64,000 nt of DNA from an uncultured Clostridia bacterium (GCA_944372095.1 CALVYG010000002.1:1-64000), one strand, 5' to 3'; shown: positions 8,039 through 16,753, numbered from the stretch's first letter. Numbers and translations are program-made. The notes: generated from the letters alone by a model not told the origin.

Positions 8039-8125
8039 TTACGGATTCGTCATTCCGTCTATCTTTTCCGTCAGTATCAGAATCCGCCTTATGATTTCGT
8101 TAAGTTTATTTTCAATTTGCTCCAT
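8039..8125 (-). CDS. 28-residue micro-ORF before the holin
   Basis: ATG at 8125 preceded by a near-perfect GAGGAGG site with 5 nt spacing. The frame runs 28 codons to a TAA at 8039 and encodes MEQIENKLNEIIRRILILTE followed by eight more residues, an amphipathic helix of heptad character. It starts inside the last 14 nt of the propeller gene and ends 11 nt before the holin start. The spacing, ribosome site and overlap are those of a real phage gene. It recalls XhlA-type small helical partners of holins but is much shorter and has no membrane segment. Confidence 0.55.
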   Translation of the reverse strand: MEQIENKLNEIIRRILILTEKIDGMTNP

Positions 8126-9596
8126 ATTTCCTCCTCTCTACGGTTTCGTATTCTATTTCAAATCCGTCAAGAATAAATTCCGGCGCAAAACTCGTGATTT
8201 TTATTTTTACTCTCTCTCCGCGTGCGTTTACCGCAACCGTTTGCATTCGCGTGCTTCCGCTCAATTCGTATCCGTATTCTTTATCGGACAAAACAACCGT
8301 TAATTTTATGTCGCTTGCCGTCCGTATATTGACTTTTCTCACGGTTACGTCTTCCCCTTTATCTCCGACGGTAATGTCCGGACTTGCCCACCTTATTTCG
8401 GAATATCCGTTATATATCTTTCCGTCATCGGTGAACACTGAAAGGTTCATTTCTCTGTATCCCGGCGTATTTACGAGAAACAGATAGCTTTTTCCGTTAA
8501 TAAAACACGGCACAAAATCGGCTACGTCAACGCCGCGTATAATATCCGCTCCTCCTCCCGTTCCTATCATCATTCCGAGAATACCGTTGTTTTTAATGCA
8601 ATGCGATTCGTCTCCGACGGTTCCTCCGTCCGTGTGTAGCTTTGCGGCGACATAATACGTTCCTCCGTAGCATACTCCCGCCGCATACGCTTTGTTTTCT
8701 ATAAGCGTAAATTCGTCCTGCCATTCCTTGGACACGGTTGTTCCTTTTACCGAATAAAATCCGTCTTCGCTGAGAAAATATATTTTATCGTTCCACATCC
8801 CTATCGTTTTAGGATACAGCGGACTGTGGGAAAAATAAATTCTCGTCAGAGTGTAATCGTTCAAATCTTTATAACCCGTAAGACGGTAAATCGCATAATC
8901 GCGGAATATATACAGCGCGTCGCCGCAGACAAGAGTCTTTCTGAGCGCGCCTCCTTCGTCCGGAAAAACTATACTTCCCGCTCCCGTGGTTATATCCTTC
9001 CAGCCCGTCGGGTCAAGATTGGAACTCCACCGAAGAGTATTCCCCGCACCCTTTTCCGCGCCGTAAATTCTTTCGTTGTATACGCTCGTTCCTATAAGCG
9101 CGGGGCCCGTTGTCGTCGTAACCTCCGTTCCGTCGTAAATTGAAATATTCCCGAGATGGTCGAAAAAAAGCAGTACGTCTTCTCCGTCGTAATGGAAGTT
9201 CATGATTTCCGTCGAATTTGCCGTGGGAACGTTTAATTTATGCATCGTCGTATCCACGCCTATTTTTGCCTCGTATACGTCACCGTTATTGAGATGAAAA
9301 ATCATTCTGTCGTCGTTCGCGTCGGTTTCGTAATTATGTTTTTTGTATACAGTCGCATACCGTATCCCGCTTCCCGCAACGACTCCGGACGGAAGAAGAT
9401 AATCTCCTATTCTTGCTACGCCCACTCCGTACGTCCTCGAAATTCTTCCGTTCAGCAGCCTTATATTACAGCCATATTTGGTGTTTCCCAGTCCGAGCGT
9501 ATCGTCTGCGGAATTCCCGGCAAGATTTGAAAATTTCTTTACCGTATATCTTTTACTTTTTATTTCCGGCAGTTCGTGAATGAATATTTTGTTCAT
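8112..9596 (-). CDS. phage beta-propeller tail-hub/DNA-stabilisation-like protein (gp10-like)
   Basis: A 494-residue protein that is almost wholly beta-strand, with blade-like repeats: strands such as YNERIYGAEKGAGNTLRWSS, DALYIFRDYAIYRLTGY and DKIYFLSEDGFYSVKG recur at roughly 45-60 residue intervals. A final immunoglobulin-like stretch follows (about 415-490). Position and length fit P22 gp10 (packaged-DNA stabilisation/tail hub, a propeller of about 470 residues) lying after coat and gp4. In P22 this protein closes the portal after DNA packaging. Called from architecture and gene order, not from conserved residues. Its start overlaps the preceding gene by 4 nt. Confidence 0.55.
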   Translation of the reverse strand: MNKIFIHELPEIKSKRYTVKKFSNLAGNSADDTLGLGNTKYGCNIRLLNGRISRTYGVGVARIGDYLLPSGVVAGSGIRYATVYKKHNYETDANDDRMIFHLNNGDVYEAKIGVDTTMHKLNVPTANSTEIMNFHYDGEDVLLFFDHLGNISIYDGTEVTTTTGPALIGTSVYNERIYGAEKGAGNTLRWSSNLDPTGWKDITTGAGSIVFPDEGGALRKTLVCGDALYIFRDYAIYRLTGYKDLNDYTLTRIYFSHSPLYPKTIGMWNDKIYFLSEDGFYSVKGTTVSKEWQDEFTLIENKAYAAGVCYGGTYYVAAKLHTDGGTVGDESHCIKNNGILGMMIGTGGGADIIRGVDVADFVPCFINGKSYLFLVNTPGYREMNLSVFTDDGKIYNGYSEIRWASPDITVGDKGEDVTVRKVNIRTASDIKLTVVLSDKEYGYELSGSTRMQTVAVNARGERVKIKITSFAPEFILDGFEIEYETVERRKYGAN

Positions 9597-10117
9597 ATCT
9601 CCACCTTCCGCAAATTAACGCTTCTGACTTCTCGCGTCACATTTTCGACAGCGGACGAAAACCTTTTGTCGTACGTTTCCGCCTCCTTATAAAATCCTTT
9701 ACGGTAACAGTATTCTCCCGCCGTACCGAGCGCCAGCATCGTAACGTTGTATTTAGGCGGCAAATCTATTTCGTCATTCAGATTCGCGGGCGCGGCAAAG
9801 TACGAATACGTCACTTCCGCTTCTCCGTCGAAGTTTACCTTTATCCCGTCGCGTTCTTCGTGAAAAGGCATTTTCTCCTCTTCGTGTACCACCTTGAATA
9901 TGCGTTTGACTTTCCTTGAAAAATCCGAATATACTATTTTCCCGTTTATCGCAACGGCTTTTTCCGCGGTCTTTACATCGGTAAATTCTCCGCACAGACG
10001 CAACAAGGTTTCTTTCCCGCAATCCGTCATCAGACTTTGCTCGTCTCCCGTTACGTCAAAGTCCAGTTCCGTTTTCGTAAACTCCGACGCCTTTTTCAGA
10101 ACATCTTTCAATGTCAT
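9593..10117 (-). CDS. phage head-completion/connector-like protein (gp4 position)
   Basis: A 174-residue protein starting MTLKDVLKKASEFTKTELDF. The N-terminal helices, a beta-rich middle (KIVYSDFSRKVKRIFKV, GEAEVTYSYFAAP) and a helical C-terminus (LALGTAGEYCYRKGFYKEAETYDKRF) resemble gp6/gp4-type head-to-tail adaptors. In many such proteins a helical tail with aligned tyrosines packs under the portal. It sits directly before the propeller gene with a 4-nt overlap, the position of P22 gene 4. No catalytic motif is visible. Confidence 0.5.
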   Translation of the reverse strand: MTLKDVLKKASEFTKTELDFDVTGDEQSLMTDCGKETLLRLCGEFTDVKTAEKAVAINGKIVYSDFSRKVKRIFKVVHEEEKMPFHEERDGIKVNFDGEAEVTYSYFAAPANLNDEIDLPPKYNVTMLALGTAGEYCYRKGFYKEAETYDKRFSSAVENVTREVRSVNLRKVEI

Positions 10118-10129
10118 ATCACACCCCCG

Positions 10130-10450
10130 TCACAGACGGGATAGACGGAGTCTCCGCGAATATTCGTTCTCTATTTCGTCTTTGACTTTTTTATTGCTTT
10201 CGCGCTCTTTCTTCGCATTGTGCCTGTCTATGTCTTCAAGCACTTTTTCTGCGTTTTCAATACGCGTTTCGTAAACGTAATCAAGCGTTCTTACGTCGAG
10301 TTCGTCATACGGTATTACCGATTGATGTACCCCGAAAGCCGTTAAAACGTATTTTTGCAGAACTGTATCGAAGTATATTTCGTAATTTTTGTTTATTTCT
10401 TTTACCCTTTCTGCAATATCGAACAAATCGTGCGTAATTTTAATCTTCAC
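10130..10450 (-). CDS. small phage structural protein, unknown
   Basis: A 106-residue protein: a beta-rich N-terminal part (KIKITHDLFDIAERVKEINKN, YEIYFDTVLQKYVLTAFG) followed by a charged helix rich in E, K and R that ends SRRLRLSRL. It lies between coat and gp4-like genes with gaps of 26 and 12 nt. Phage genomes often place head-fibre, decoration or neck proteins here. I do not recognise a family. Confidence 0.6.
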   Translation of the reverse strand: MKIKITHDLFDIAERVKEINKNYEIYFDTVLQKYVLTAFGVHQSVIPYDELDVRTLDYVYETRIENAEKVLEDIDRHNAKKERESNKKVKDEIENEYSRRLRLSRL

Positions 10451-10476
10451 TCCGCCCTCCCGCGTTATTTGCTTAA

Positions 10477-11643
10477 TCAGCCTTCGCTTGCCGATGCGCT
10501 GTAAGTGAGTTTAGCCTGCGCTTTCGGTCTGCGACAAATCAGGTTGCAATATTTGACGAGAGTCGCAGTGTACGCCGCTTTGCCGTAAATCGGTCGGAGA
10601 ATTTCGTGCGTGCTGCCTTCAACCCAACTCCAATCCGCAAGCTGCGCCATAATAAAGTCTTTCGTGTTAAGGAAGAACATCGTGTTATCTTCGATAAACG
10701 GTTCTGCATAAACGGGAATTCCGTTGAATCCCGGCGCCTTGAAATCTCCGTCGCTGAGGGTTTCGATATTCAGGTGCGCAGTGTTCATAGAATCGATATA
10801 CTTCCTTCTCATCGTGTACGAACCGAGTATCATATCCGGTCTCTCCGCGCCGTTTTCTTCCATTCTGTCCACAACGCTCTGTAAAGTGCTGGAATCAACC
10901 GCGCTTTCCGTATATTCGGACGGCAACGCATATCCTATTACCGAACGCGTATTGCCGTAAAGGTTTATTCCGCCGCCGCTGAAAATATAGGGTATTCCGT
11001 ACAGCTCGCATTTGTAGCTTCCGCTGATAACGAGGTTCGTTCCGCTTGTTACGCTGCTCGCTACGGATTTATCGAGCTTAACGGTGCTGTTCGCTTTGTC
11101 CACGAAAGTGATTCTGCACCCCGTCATTACCGCACTGTTTCCGGACATCAGGTCAACCACCATACCTTCTATTACGTTGCGCGTATGGTCTACTTTTATC
11201 GTCATCGAACTTGTTCCCGCCGCAGTCATACTCGCAAGTATTCCGTCTCCGTTCTGGAATAACATTCTGCGCATATTGTATTTCGCAGAATCGAGCAACG
11301 TATCGATTTCGTAGTTGAGTACGTCGATTGCTCCGCCCGCTCCGTCGTTTACTCTGAGCAATTTGTCGCTGATTTCGAGATTTCCGTAGATGTTTACAAG
11401 GGGCGCTTTGAAATTCAACAAAGTAGGCGCGCTCGTTGCGGGCAGATTTCCCGTTTCTTCCGTACACGCCACGCCGCCGTTTATTCCTATTCGGCAAGGC
11501 GCGATTATGTCCTTTCCGTAGACGTTCGCTCCCGATTTTACTACTTTTTTATAAAACGCACTCGTTTTTTCGTTCAGACTGGACGATACCACGTCAAGAT
11601 ATACCGAACGTAAAACCTTGTCCATATTTATAACGTCAATCAT
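10477..11643 (-). CDS. phage major capsid protein (HK97 fold, P22-like)
   Basis: A 388-residue protein. An N-terminal arm (VLRSVYLDVVSSSLNEKTSAF) precedes a spine-helix region (LNYEIDTLLDSAKYNMRRML, about 110-130). A beta insertion at about 145-225 could be an I-domain-like module. The P-domain to A-domain region contains DRMEENGAERPDMILGSYTMRR, GIPVYAEPF and NTKDFIMAQLADWSW near residue 340. The last of these is a common pattern at the end of HK97-fold coat proteins. It follows a scaffold-like gene, as in P22. Ribosome site AAGGAGAAA before the ATG. Confidence 0.8.
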   Translation of the reverse strand: MIDVINMDKVLRSVYLDVVSSSLNEKTSAFYKKVVKSGANVYGKDIIAPCRIGINGGVACTEETGNLPATSAPTLLNFKAPLVNIYGNLEISDKLLRVNDGAGGAIDVLNYEIDTLLDSAKYNMRRMLFQNGDGILASMTAAGTSSMTIKVDHTRNVIEGMVVDLMSGNSAVMTGCRITFVDKANSTVKLDKSVASSVTSGTNLVISGSYKCELYGIPYIFSGGGINLYGNTRSVIGYALPSEYTESAVDSSTLQSVVDRMEENGAERPDMILGSYTMRRKYIDSMNTAHLNIETLSDGDFKAPGFNGIPVYAEPFIEDNTMFFLNTKDFIMAQLADWSWVEGSTHEILRPIYGKAAYTATLVKYCNLICRRPKAQAKLTYSASASEG

Positions 11644-11664
11644 AATTTTTCTCCTTGTATCAGA

Positions 11665-12213
11665 TTATTTTAGTTTTTCGATAATCGCTTTTGCGATTTC
11701 TCCCGCCTCCGCTACCGTTGAAGGTTTGTAAGGAGGCATTGCCGGGCTTTCTCCGCCCGCCGGGAATACTACCGGTACTTCTACTTTCTTTATCTTCTCT
11801 ATATATCCGTTTATTACCGCTTCCCGGTTCTTTCCGTCGCTTAAAACTCTGTCAACGACTTCGGAATTCTCTGCCATCTGTTCGGGAGTAAGCATTTTTT
11901 CGTTGAGTACGCCTATAAGCGAAAGTTCAATTCTGTTTCCCGTCTCCGTTTCCGCCCTGCGCGCCGCCTCTTCGAGAAGCTCGGGCGCAATGTTGAATTT
12001 ACGCGTCAATTCTTTTTTTTGCTCCTCTATGCTTCTGCCTGTTTCTCCGTACGTCTTTTCGTATTCTCTCAGTCTTTGACTCCTTCTCGTGAACTCGCTT
12101 TCAAGCGCGTTGTACGCTTTAAGCAGTTCCTCCGGTCCGGAAAATTTTCCGTAGGAATTTTCCGCAATTTTTCCTTCTTCTGCGGGATTGACGAAAGTTT
12201 GTTCCTGGTCCAT
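11665..12213 (-). CDS. capsid scaffolding-like protein
   Basis: A 182-residue, strongly helical, charged protein: EELLKAYNALESEFTRRSQRLREYEKTYG, then EEQKKELTRKFNIAPELLEEAARRAETE and a C-terminal SPAMPPYKPSTVAEAGEIAKA segment. It precedes the coat gene by 21 nt, the usual place of the internal scaffold that guides procapsid assembly and leaves before packaging. Assignment rests on position and composition; sequence conservation in scaffolds is low. Confidence 0.65.
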   Translation of the reverse strand: MDQEQTFVNPAEEGKIAENSYGKFSGPEELLKAYNALESEFTRRSQRLREYEKTYGETGRSIEEQKKELTRKFNIAPELLEEAARRAETETGNRIELSLIGVLNEKMLTPEQMAENSEVVDRVLSDGKNREAVINGYIEKIKKVEVPVVFPAGGESPAMPPYKPSTVAEAGEIAKAIIEKLK

Positions 12214-12232
12214 ATTTTATTTTCCTCCGTTT

Positions 12233-14047
12233 TTAAGCGTTGTTTCCCGCAATCATCGCGCGGTGTTCCGCAATATGATTGCCGAGAATTTGTTTTTCAG
12301 TCTCTCCGATTCCCGATGCGTCCGACAACAGATACGCCGTATGCTCGGCAATATGAATTTCGTGGTCGTCGAGATTGTCTGTCTTCAACCGTTCTTTTCC
12401 GACCGATTCGTTCTCTTTTGCCGCCCTGCCGCGGTGTAATTCGTCTGTGTTTCGGGTTGTGGCGAATCCTTCGCATCCGAGTAATTCAAGTAATTTTCTC
12501 TTGGATTCGTCGCTTATGTTCCCGTCTTTGTCCGCAAGCAGGTTCATTTCGCAAATTTCTTTTGCCAATCCGCGTCTGTCCGTGAGCGAATTTATCTGAC
12601 CGTCGTCGAGATTGAAAACTATGTCGTCCGCCGAAATGTCGCTTGCCCTGAACGCCGCGCTTTCTCCGTAAGAAGAATTTTCCACGGCGGCAAGTCTTTC
12701 GTCGGTGGCAAACTGTTTGTAAATGCGCAGAATTTTCGCCGCAACCGCTCGCTCGGCAGTCCTTATGCTCTCGGTTGTGACACAGAGTCTCGCATTGCTC
12801 TGTTCCATAATAATGTTAAGCGCGGCTCCGCTGTAATTAAGCCCCGTAAACGCTCCCGTAACAAGAAAATCGTTTACTCCGCTTACCGTAACGAATTCTT
12901 TGAGCAGCCTGTCCTCTTCTTCGCCGAATTCCTGGGGAACCGAACCGAAATTCACCATTTCGGGCTTTTCGCATCCTTGCCTGTAAATTATAACTTTCCC
13001 CGGCGCTATTCCCTCTTCGTCGAGGTCGTCGACGTCCACGCTTCCGTCTTCCGCCAAAAGCACTCCTGCCGTAAGGCGGTTGAAAAATTCGTGTTTACGG
13101 TTTTTCACCGCGTTATAAGCTTTCTGAATAGGTATCATTCTTTCCACGAGACTTCCGCCGAAAAATGACGCCGGCGCGGGTATGGATACCTGCCTTACAA
13201 ACGGAAATCCCCTCCTTCCGCCGCTCTCCGTTTCGTACGGAAGCGCTCCGTCGTATAACACTTTGTCTGCGGCGACTATAAGCAATCTTCCTTCCGGATA
13301 TTCGGCTGTCGGCAGAGAATACCGCTCTATTACCAATACGAATCCGTCTTTTTCTTTTCCGCAGAACAGATTTTCACCGTCAAAATCCGTTCCCGTTGCT
13401 AAAACGCCCGCTTTAAGAATATCCGTTCTTATTTTCACCCCCCAGCTGTCTTCCACCGTTTTCACGGGATACGCTTTTGCGTGAATAATGCTTCTGCAAT
13501 CCTCTGTCCCCGCGGCAGAAAGGCTGTCGGGATAAATTTCCTGCGGAGGGCATACCGTCACCGTAACGTCTCCTTCCCTGAGTCCGTCTGCCGATACGGG
13601 CCTGCCTTTACTTTTATCCCAGCATATCTTATAAAATGCTGTTCCGCAGATTTCCGCCCAATAAGCGGCTTTCCCCGAAAGCGCGCGGAAATCGTTTTCT
13701 TCCCTCACGCTTCTGATGAGTTTTGTGGCAAATTTCGCGGCCATTCCGTCGCCCGGCGACGAAGACGCCGGCAGACAGCTTATTTCGCTGCTCATTCGGT
13801 TGAACTTTGCAAGCCGCGCTTCTATTATCGGCGCTATATGGTTAAATACCGACGTACTTTGCCACGGATATCTCCTCCCGACAGAACATATCGCTCCCGT
13901 CGGCAGACATTCCGCATACTGATTGCCGTTATAATAATTTAGGTTTATCAGCCACGCCCGTTCAAGCTCTTTCCTCTCCTCCGCACGTCTTGCGAAGTCT
14001 TCGAGAACCTCTTTTACTCTCTCATCGATTTTTTTATCGGAATTCAT
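12233..14047 (-). CDS. phage portal protein (P22-like)
   Basis: A 604-residue protein of the podovirus-type portal family. It begins with a helical stretch (DERVKEVLEDFARRAEERKELERAWLINL), then NYYNGNQY and a wing region with PWQSTSVFNHIAPIIEARLAKF. Later comes PFVRQVSIPAPASFFGGSLVERMIPIQKAYNAVKNRKHEF (about 255-300), the stem/clip pattern of portals, and NYSGAALNIIMEQSNARL at about 400. The C-terminal crown is helical and ends EHRAMIAGNNA. Portals form the 12-mer ring through which TerL pumps DNA. It overlaps the preceding small gene by 4 nt. Full length, no frame damage. Confidence 0.8.
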   Translation of the reverse strand: MNSDKKIDERVKEVLEDFARRAEERKELERAWLINLNYYNGNQYAECLPTGAICSVGRRYPWQSTSVFNHIAPIIEARLAKFNRMSSEISCLPASSSPGDGMAAKFATKLIRSVREENDFRALSGKAAYWAEICGTAFYKICWDKSKGRPVSADGLREGDVTVTVCPPQEIYPDSLSAAGTEDCRSIIHAKAYPVKTVEDSWGVKIRTDILKAGVLATGTDFDGENLFCGKEKDGFVLVIERYSLPTAEYPEGRLLIVAADKVLYDGALPYETESGGRRGFPFVRQVSIPAPASFFGGSLVERMIPIQKAYNAVKNRKHEFFNRLTAGVLLAEDGSVDVDDLDEEGIAPGKVIIYRQGCEKPEMVNFGSVPQEFGEEEDRLLKEFVTVSGVNDFLVTGAFTGLNYSGAALNIIMEQSNARLCVTTESIRTAERAVAAKILRIYKQFATDERLAAVENSSYGESAAFRASDISADDIVFNLDDGQINSLTDRRGLAKEICEMNLLADKDGNISDESKRKLLELLGCEGFATTRNTDELHRGRAAKENESVGKERLKTDNLDDHEIHIAEHTAYLLSDASGIGETEKQILGNHIAEHRAMIAGNNA

Positions 14048-14313
14048 TGATTTTTCTTTTCCCCTTCCTTTGATTTTTTCAATTCTTTCAAAAGTCTTTT
14101 TTTCTCTTTTTCGAGTTCTTCGTTACTCATTTTTGTCAGTTCGGAATCCTTTAATTCCATATAGGCTTTAAGCGCGGACAAGTCAGGCGGTATATGTCTT
14201 ACCGACGTTTTTTCCTTTATAAGGCGTTTTGTCCCGTCATCGTCGTAAACGTATTCGCGGTTTATTTCCTCCACGTCGTAGCCTTTCGCTTTCTTGTACA
14301 GAACTTCTATCAT
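14044..14313 (-). CDS. small phage protein between terminase and portal, unknown
   Basis: An 89-residue protein with a short beta-rich N-terminus (MIEVLYKKAKGYDVEE, NREYVYDDDGTKRL) and a very charged C-terminal helix rich in lysine and glutamate. It overlaps TerL by 1 nt and the portal by 4 nt, so it is made as part of the packaging module. Not obviously a small terminase: no helix-turn-helix is visible. Function unknown. Confidence 0.65.
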   Translation of the reverse strand: MIEVLYKKAKGYDVEEINREYVYDDDGTKRLIKEKTSVRHIPPDLSALKAYMELKDSELTKMSNEELEKEKKRLLKELKKSKEGEKKNQ

Positions 14314-15800
14314 TATTTCCCTCCACGTTTAGCCGCGGCGGCAAGTTTACGGTAATTCTTTTCTATTTCGTCAAGTTCTTTTTTTACGAACGGATTGCGT
14401 GCGCGGCTCATAACGTAATACCTGAGTTCGTCCATTGCGTGGTCGTCCTTTTTTATCGGAAGGTCGCTGTTCCCCCAATAATACCCTTTTATTTCCCTTA
14501 TCATATTCACGCAATTCTTGAAAATAAAAATCTTTGCGGGCCGAGCCGCAAACAGAGATTTTACTCTGTTTATACCGCTGAACATATCCTTGTTTACGCG
14601 GCAATCGGCTTTTATTCCGCGTTCGTAAAAAAGTTCCGCAACGCTTTTTACCGAACTCAGCGTCCGTTGCGTCGCCGCGCTGTCCATAAGTACTTCCAGA
14701 AACCCTTCTCCGTTTCTTCTCCACCCGAGCCTGTCCGCCGTTTCCTTTATTTTCTCCGCGTGATAATCGATATCTTTTCCCGCGGCGTAATGCTCTCCGA
14801 CGACATAAATATTTCCGTCGTTGTCCGAGCAGTAAAAATGCGCGCTGAGCGGATTTCTCAGTCCCGGGTCGATACTTATCGTATCCTGCCACTCGAACGG
14901 CACGTCAAACGGCTCTATAACGTGTATATCCGGTGAAAATTCGGGATACACCAATCCGCCGAACGTACGGAAATTCCCGTATCTTCTGCTGTCAAGCGCG
15001 TCCTCGGAAAGGCTTTTTGTCATTTCCTCCACTTCTTCTTTGTCGAGAAAAGGATTGTCCGCCCATTCCATTTTGACATAAAAAACTTCTTTCGACTGTC
15101 TTCGATTAAGATAGATTTCATCGTAAACCCACGTAAGCCCTTTAAGAGGAGTCATCGTGCCGAACAAGTCGCCTTTTTTGTCAAGGACTCTCATCCGGCA
15201 CTCCTCATATATATCCTGAGGCGGTTCTTCGTCAAACCATACGAAATCAAGACTCGCACCCTGAAATTTTTCTCTGCCCTGGTCTGCCGATTTGAACCCG
15301 ATTCTGGACAAACCTCCGAATACGTTTCTGACTACGACGGTATCAATGATTCCGACCGACGGATTTCCTTTCGCGCCCGTATGCATAATCACGTCCTCTA
15401 TCCACTCCGGATTAAGATATCGGAGAATTTTACATTGTGCGACGTCTCTTTGGACTTCGTAACTGACGCTGACGACCCACCCGAAAACGTTGTCTTTATT
15501 CTGTCTGTAAGGATGAATCCCCCTTGCAAGCCATACGGTTTCCACTGCTCCGCATTCGGTCTTCCCGCTGCGGTTACCGCCGAAAACCCACCTGTTACGT
15601 TTGGGACTTTTATGGAATTCCATTTGTTTAAGGTGCACTTTATCGCCCGTATTGTAACGTGACAGCGCGTCGTATTTTTCGCGCGTTTCAAGGAGTTTTT
15701 CGATTTTTCTTATGCGGTAAATCAATTCTCTGTCTTCGTCCACCGGTATTCCGCCTCCGCCGCATATATTAAACCCGTTAATTTGCGTTTGTCGGCGCAT
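14313..15800 (-). CDS. phage terminase large subunit
   Basis: A 495-residue packaging motor. Walker A GGNRSGKT is at residues 74-81; Walker B FVWFDEEPP lies near 188; the coupling motif TMTPLKG is near 217. The C-terminal RNase H-like nuclease keeps its acidic positions in ISIDPGLRNPLS (about 307), VLMDSAATQ (about 371) and KKDDHAMDELRY (about 451). Both ATPase and nuclease therefore look intact. The ATG at 15800 has no clear ribosome site. A GTG at 15743 has GGAGG 10 nt upstream and may be the true start (19 residues shorter), leaving all motifs in place. No small terminase is found upstream; the next gene is divergent birA. Confidence 0.85.
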   Translation of the reverse strand: MRRQTQINGFNICGGGGIPVDEDRELIYRIRKIEKLLETREKYDALSRYNTGDKVHLKQMEFHKSPKRNRWVFGGNRSGKTECGAVETVWLARGIHPYRQNKDNVFGWVVSVSYEVQRDVAQCKILRYLNPEWIEDVIMHTGAKGNPSVGIIDTVVVRNVFGGLSRIGFKSADQGREKFQGASLDFVWFDEEPPQDIYEECRMRVLDKKGDLFGTMTPLKGLTWVYDEIYLNRRQSKEVFYVKMEWADNPFLDKEEVEEMTKSLSEDALDSRRYGNFRTFGGLVYPEFSPDIHVIEPFDVPFEWQDTISIDPGLRNPLSAHFYCSDNDGNIYVVGEHYAAGKDIDYHAEKIKETADRLGWRRNGEGFLEVLMDSAATQRTLSSVKSVAELFYERGIKADCRVNKDMFSGINRVKSLFAARPAKIFIFKNCVNMIREIKGYYWGNSDLPIKKDDHAMDELRYYVMSRARNPFVKKELDEIEKNYRKLAAAAKRGGK

Positions 15801-15920
15801 TCCGGCTTTTTTCGGTTTTATTCGGCCTTCTTTTTCCCGCCGTTTTTCCCAAAGTATTATCTAACCGCAATTTGTTTCTTTCGATGACATCAAAGCCGTT
15901 AAACACCGATATTCAAACGC

Positions 15921-15949
15921 TTGCTTCAATCTTGTTTTTATCATATAAT
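15921..15949 (+). promoter_or_regulatory. promoter of the biotin ligase gene
   Basis: TTGCTT at 15921-15926, 17-nt spacer, TATAAT at 15944-15949. Start expected near 15956, giving a leader of about 19 nt to the ATG at 15975. The box excludes translation from the TTG at 15921. Confidence 0.8.
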
Positions 15950-15974
15950 TTCAAATAATCTGAGAAAATTGAAA

Positions 15975-16697
15975 ATGAAAAAAAATATCGTCTTCCTGAA
16001 AGAAACAGACAGCACAAACAGCTTCCTTAAACGCAATTACCGTAATTACGACAGCGGCACCGTTGTCGTAGCGGAAAAACAACTCTCGGGTAAAGGCTCT
16101 TCGGGCAGAATTTTTTATTCCGATATTGGCGGTCTTTACGTCAGTTTCCTTCTTAAACCGCCTTATACCTTTCCCGTAAATATGCTTACTCCCCTTGCCG
16201 CCGTCGCCGCGTTCAGAACTCTCGCCCTTTTCGGCTGCCCTTCTCTTTCCGTTAAATGGGTAAACGATATTTATTCTTTCCGTAAAAAAATATGCGGTAT
16301 TCTTACCGAAAGCGTTGTTTCTCAAAATTCGTTCGATTGCGTTATCGTCGGTATAGGAATTAACGTCTGTACCCCAGAAAACAATTTCAATCCCGCAATT
16401 TCCGATATCGCATGCTCACTGTTCAAATATTCGGACAAAAATGCCGTAAAACGCGTCCTTTGCGCCCTTATCGACCAATTTTTTTCACTATACGAGAGTG
16501 CTTCCGTAAACGAAATTGCCGATTTTTATGCGGAACACTCCTTGCTTAAAGGCAAATTCGTCACCGTCAAATCCGGCAATTCCGTCGTATCGGGTATTTG
16601 CAAAGGGTTTAATTCCGATTGCAACATTATTATCGCTTCGCAAGACGGCGAAAAAATTATTTCTTCCGGCTCCGTTATAAATTTTGCCGACGTGTGA
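15975..16697 (+). CDS. birA: biotin--[acetyl-CoA-carboxylase] ligase, monofunctional
   Basis: A 240-residue biotin protein ligase. ETDSTNSFLKRN lies near residue 10, KGSSGRIFYSD is the biotinyl-AMP loop variant of GRGRRGR, VKWVNDIY with KICGILTES contains the catalytic lysine pair, and GIGINV closes the core domain. It activates biotin with ATP and attaches it to carrier lysines of carboxylases. There is no N-terminal winged helix, so this form cannot act as the BirA repressor. The ATG at 15975 is chosen because the promoter lies just upstream. Ribosome site is weak (GAGAAAATTGA). It diverges from the phage terminase gene. Confidence 0.9.
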   Translation: MKKNIVFLKETDSTNSFLKRNYRNYDSGTVVVAEKQLSGKGSSGRIFYSDIGGLYVSFLLKPPYTFPVNMLTPLAAVAAFRTLALFGCPSLSVKWVNDIYSFRKKICGILTESVVSQNSFDCVIVGIGINVCTPENNFNPAISDIACSLFKYSDKNAVKRVLCALIDQFFSLYESASVNEIADFYAEHSLLKGKFVTVKSGNSVVSGICKGFNSDCNIIIASQDGEKIISSGSVINFADV

Positions 16698-16724
16698 TTT
16701 TTGCCTTTCTCATCGGATTTTCCG

Positions 16725-16753
16725 TTGACTATTTCTTTTTTCGGTTCTAAAAT
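16725..16753 (+). promoter_or_regulatory. promoter of the CDF transporter gene
   Basis: TTGACT at 16725-16730, 17-nt spacer, TAAAAT at 16748-16753; leader of about 47 nt to the ATG at 16807. Confidence 0.7.

Larger units (their letters stand above)
7758..15800 (-). mobile_element. P22-like phage head/packaging cassette, defective or domesticated
   Basis: Ten minus-strand ORFs in the order TerL, small protein, portal, scaffold-like, coat, small protein, gp4-like, propeller hub, micro-ORF, holin. This matches the head block of P22-type podoviruses. There is no small terminase, integrase, repressor, replication gene, ejection protein, tail needle, tailspike or endolysin on either side; housekeeping genes abut both ends. 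All ORFs are open and tightly packed (gaps 0-26 nt, several 1-4 nt overlaps), and TerL keeps its ATPase and nuclease acidic residues. No direct repeat that could be an attachment site was found by eye between 7645-7757 and 15801-15974. Either a decayed prophage whose head genes are under selection, or a domesticated particle system. Confidence 0.85.

Noticed and set aside
14044-14313. Small terminase subunit
   Set aside because: The 89-residue protein lies after TerL and shows no DNA-binding helix-turn-helix; position fits a portal-associated protein better.
7645-15974. Attachment-site direct repeats flanking the phage cassette
   Set aside because: Compared 7645-7757 with 15801-15974 by eye on both strands; no repeat longer than expected by chance.
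15921-15974. Upstream extension of the biotin ligase from TTG 15921
   Set aside because: This stretch is the promoter (TTGCTT-17-TATAAT); conserved sequence begins at the ATG at 15975.
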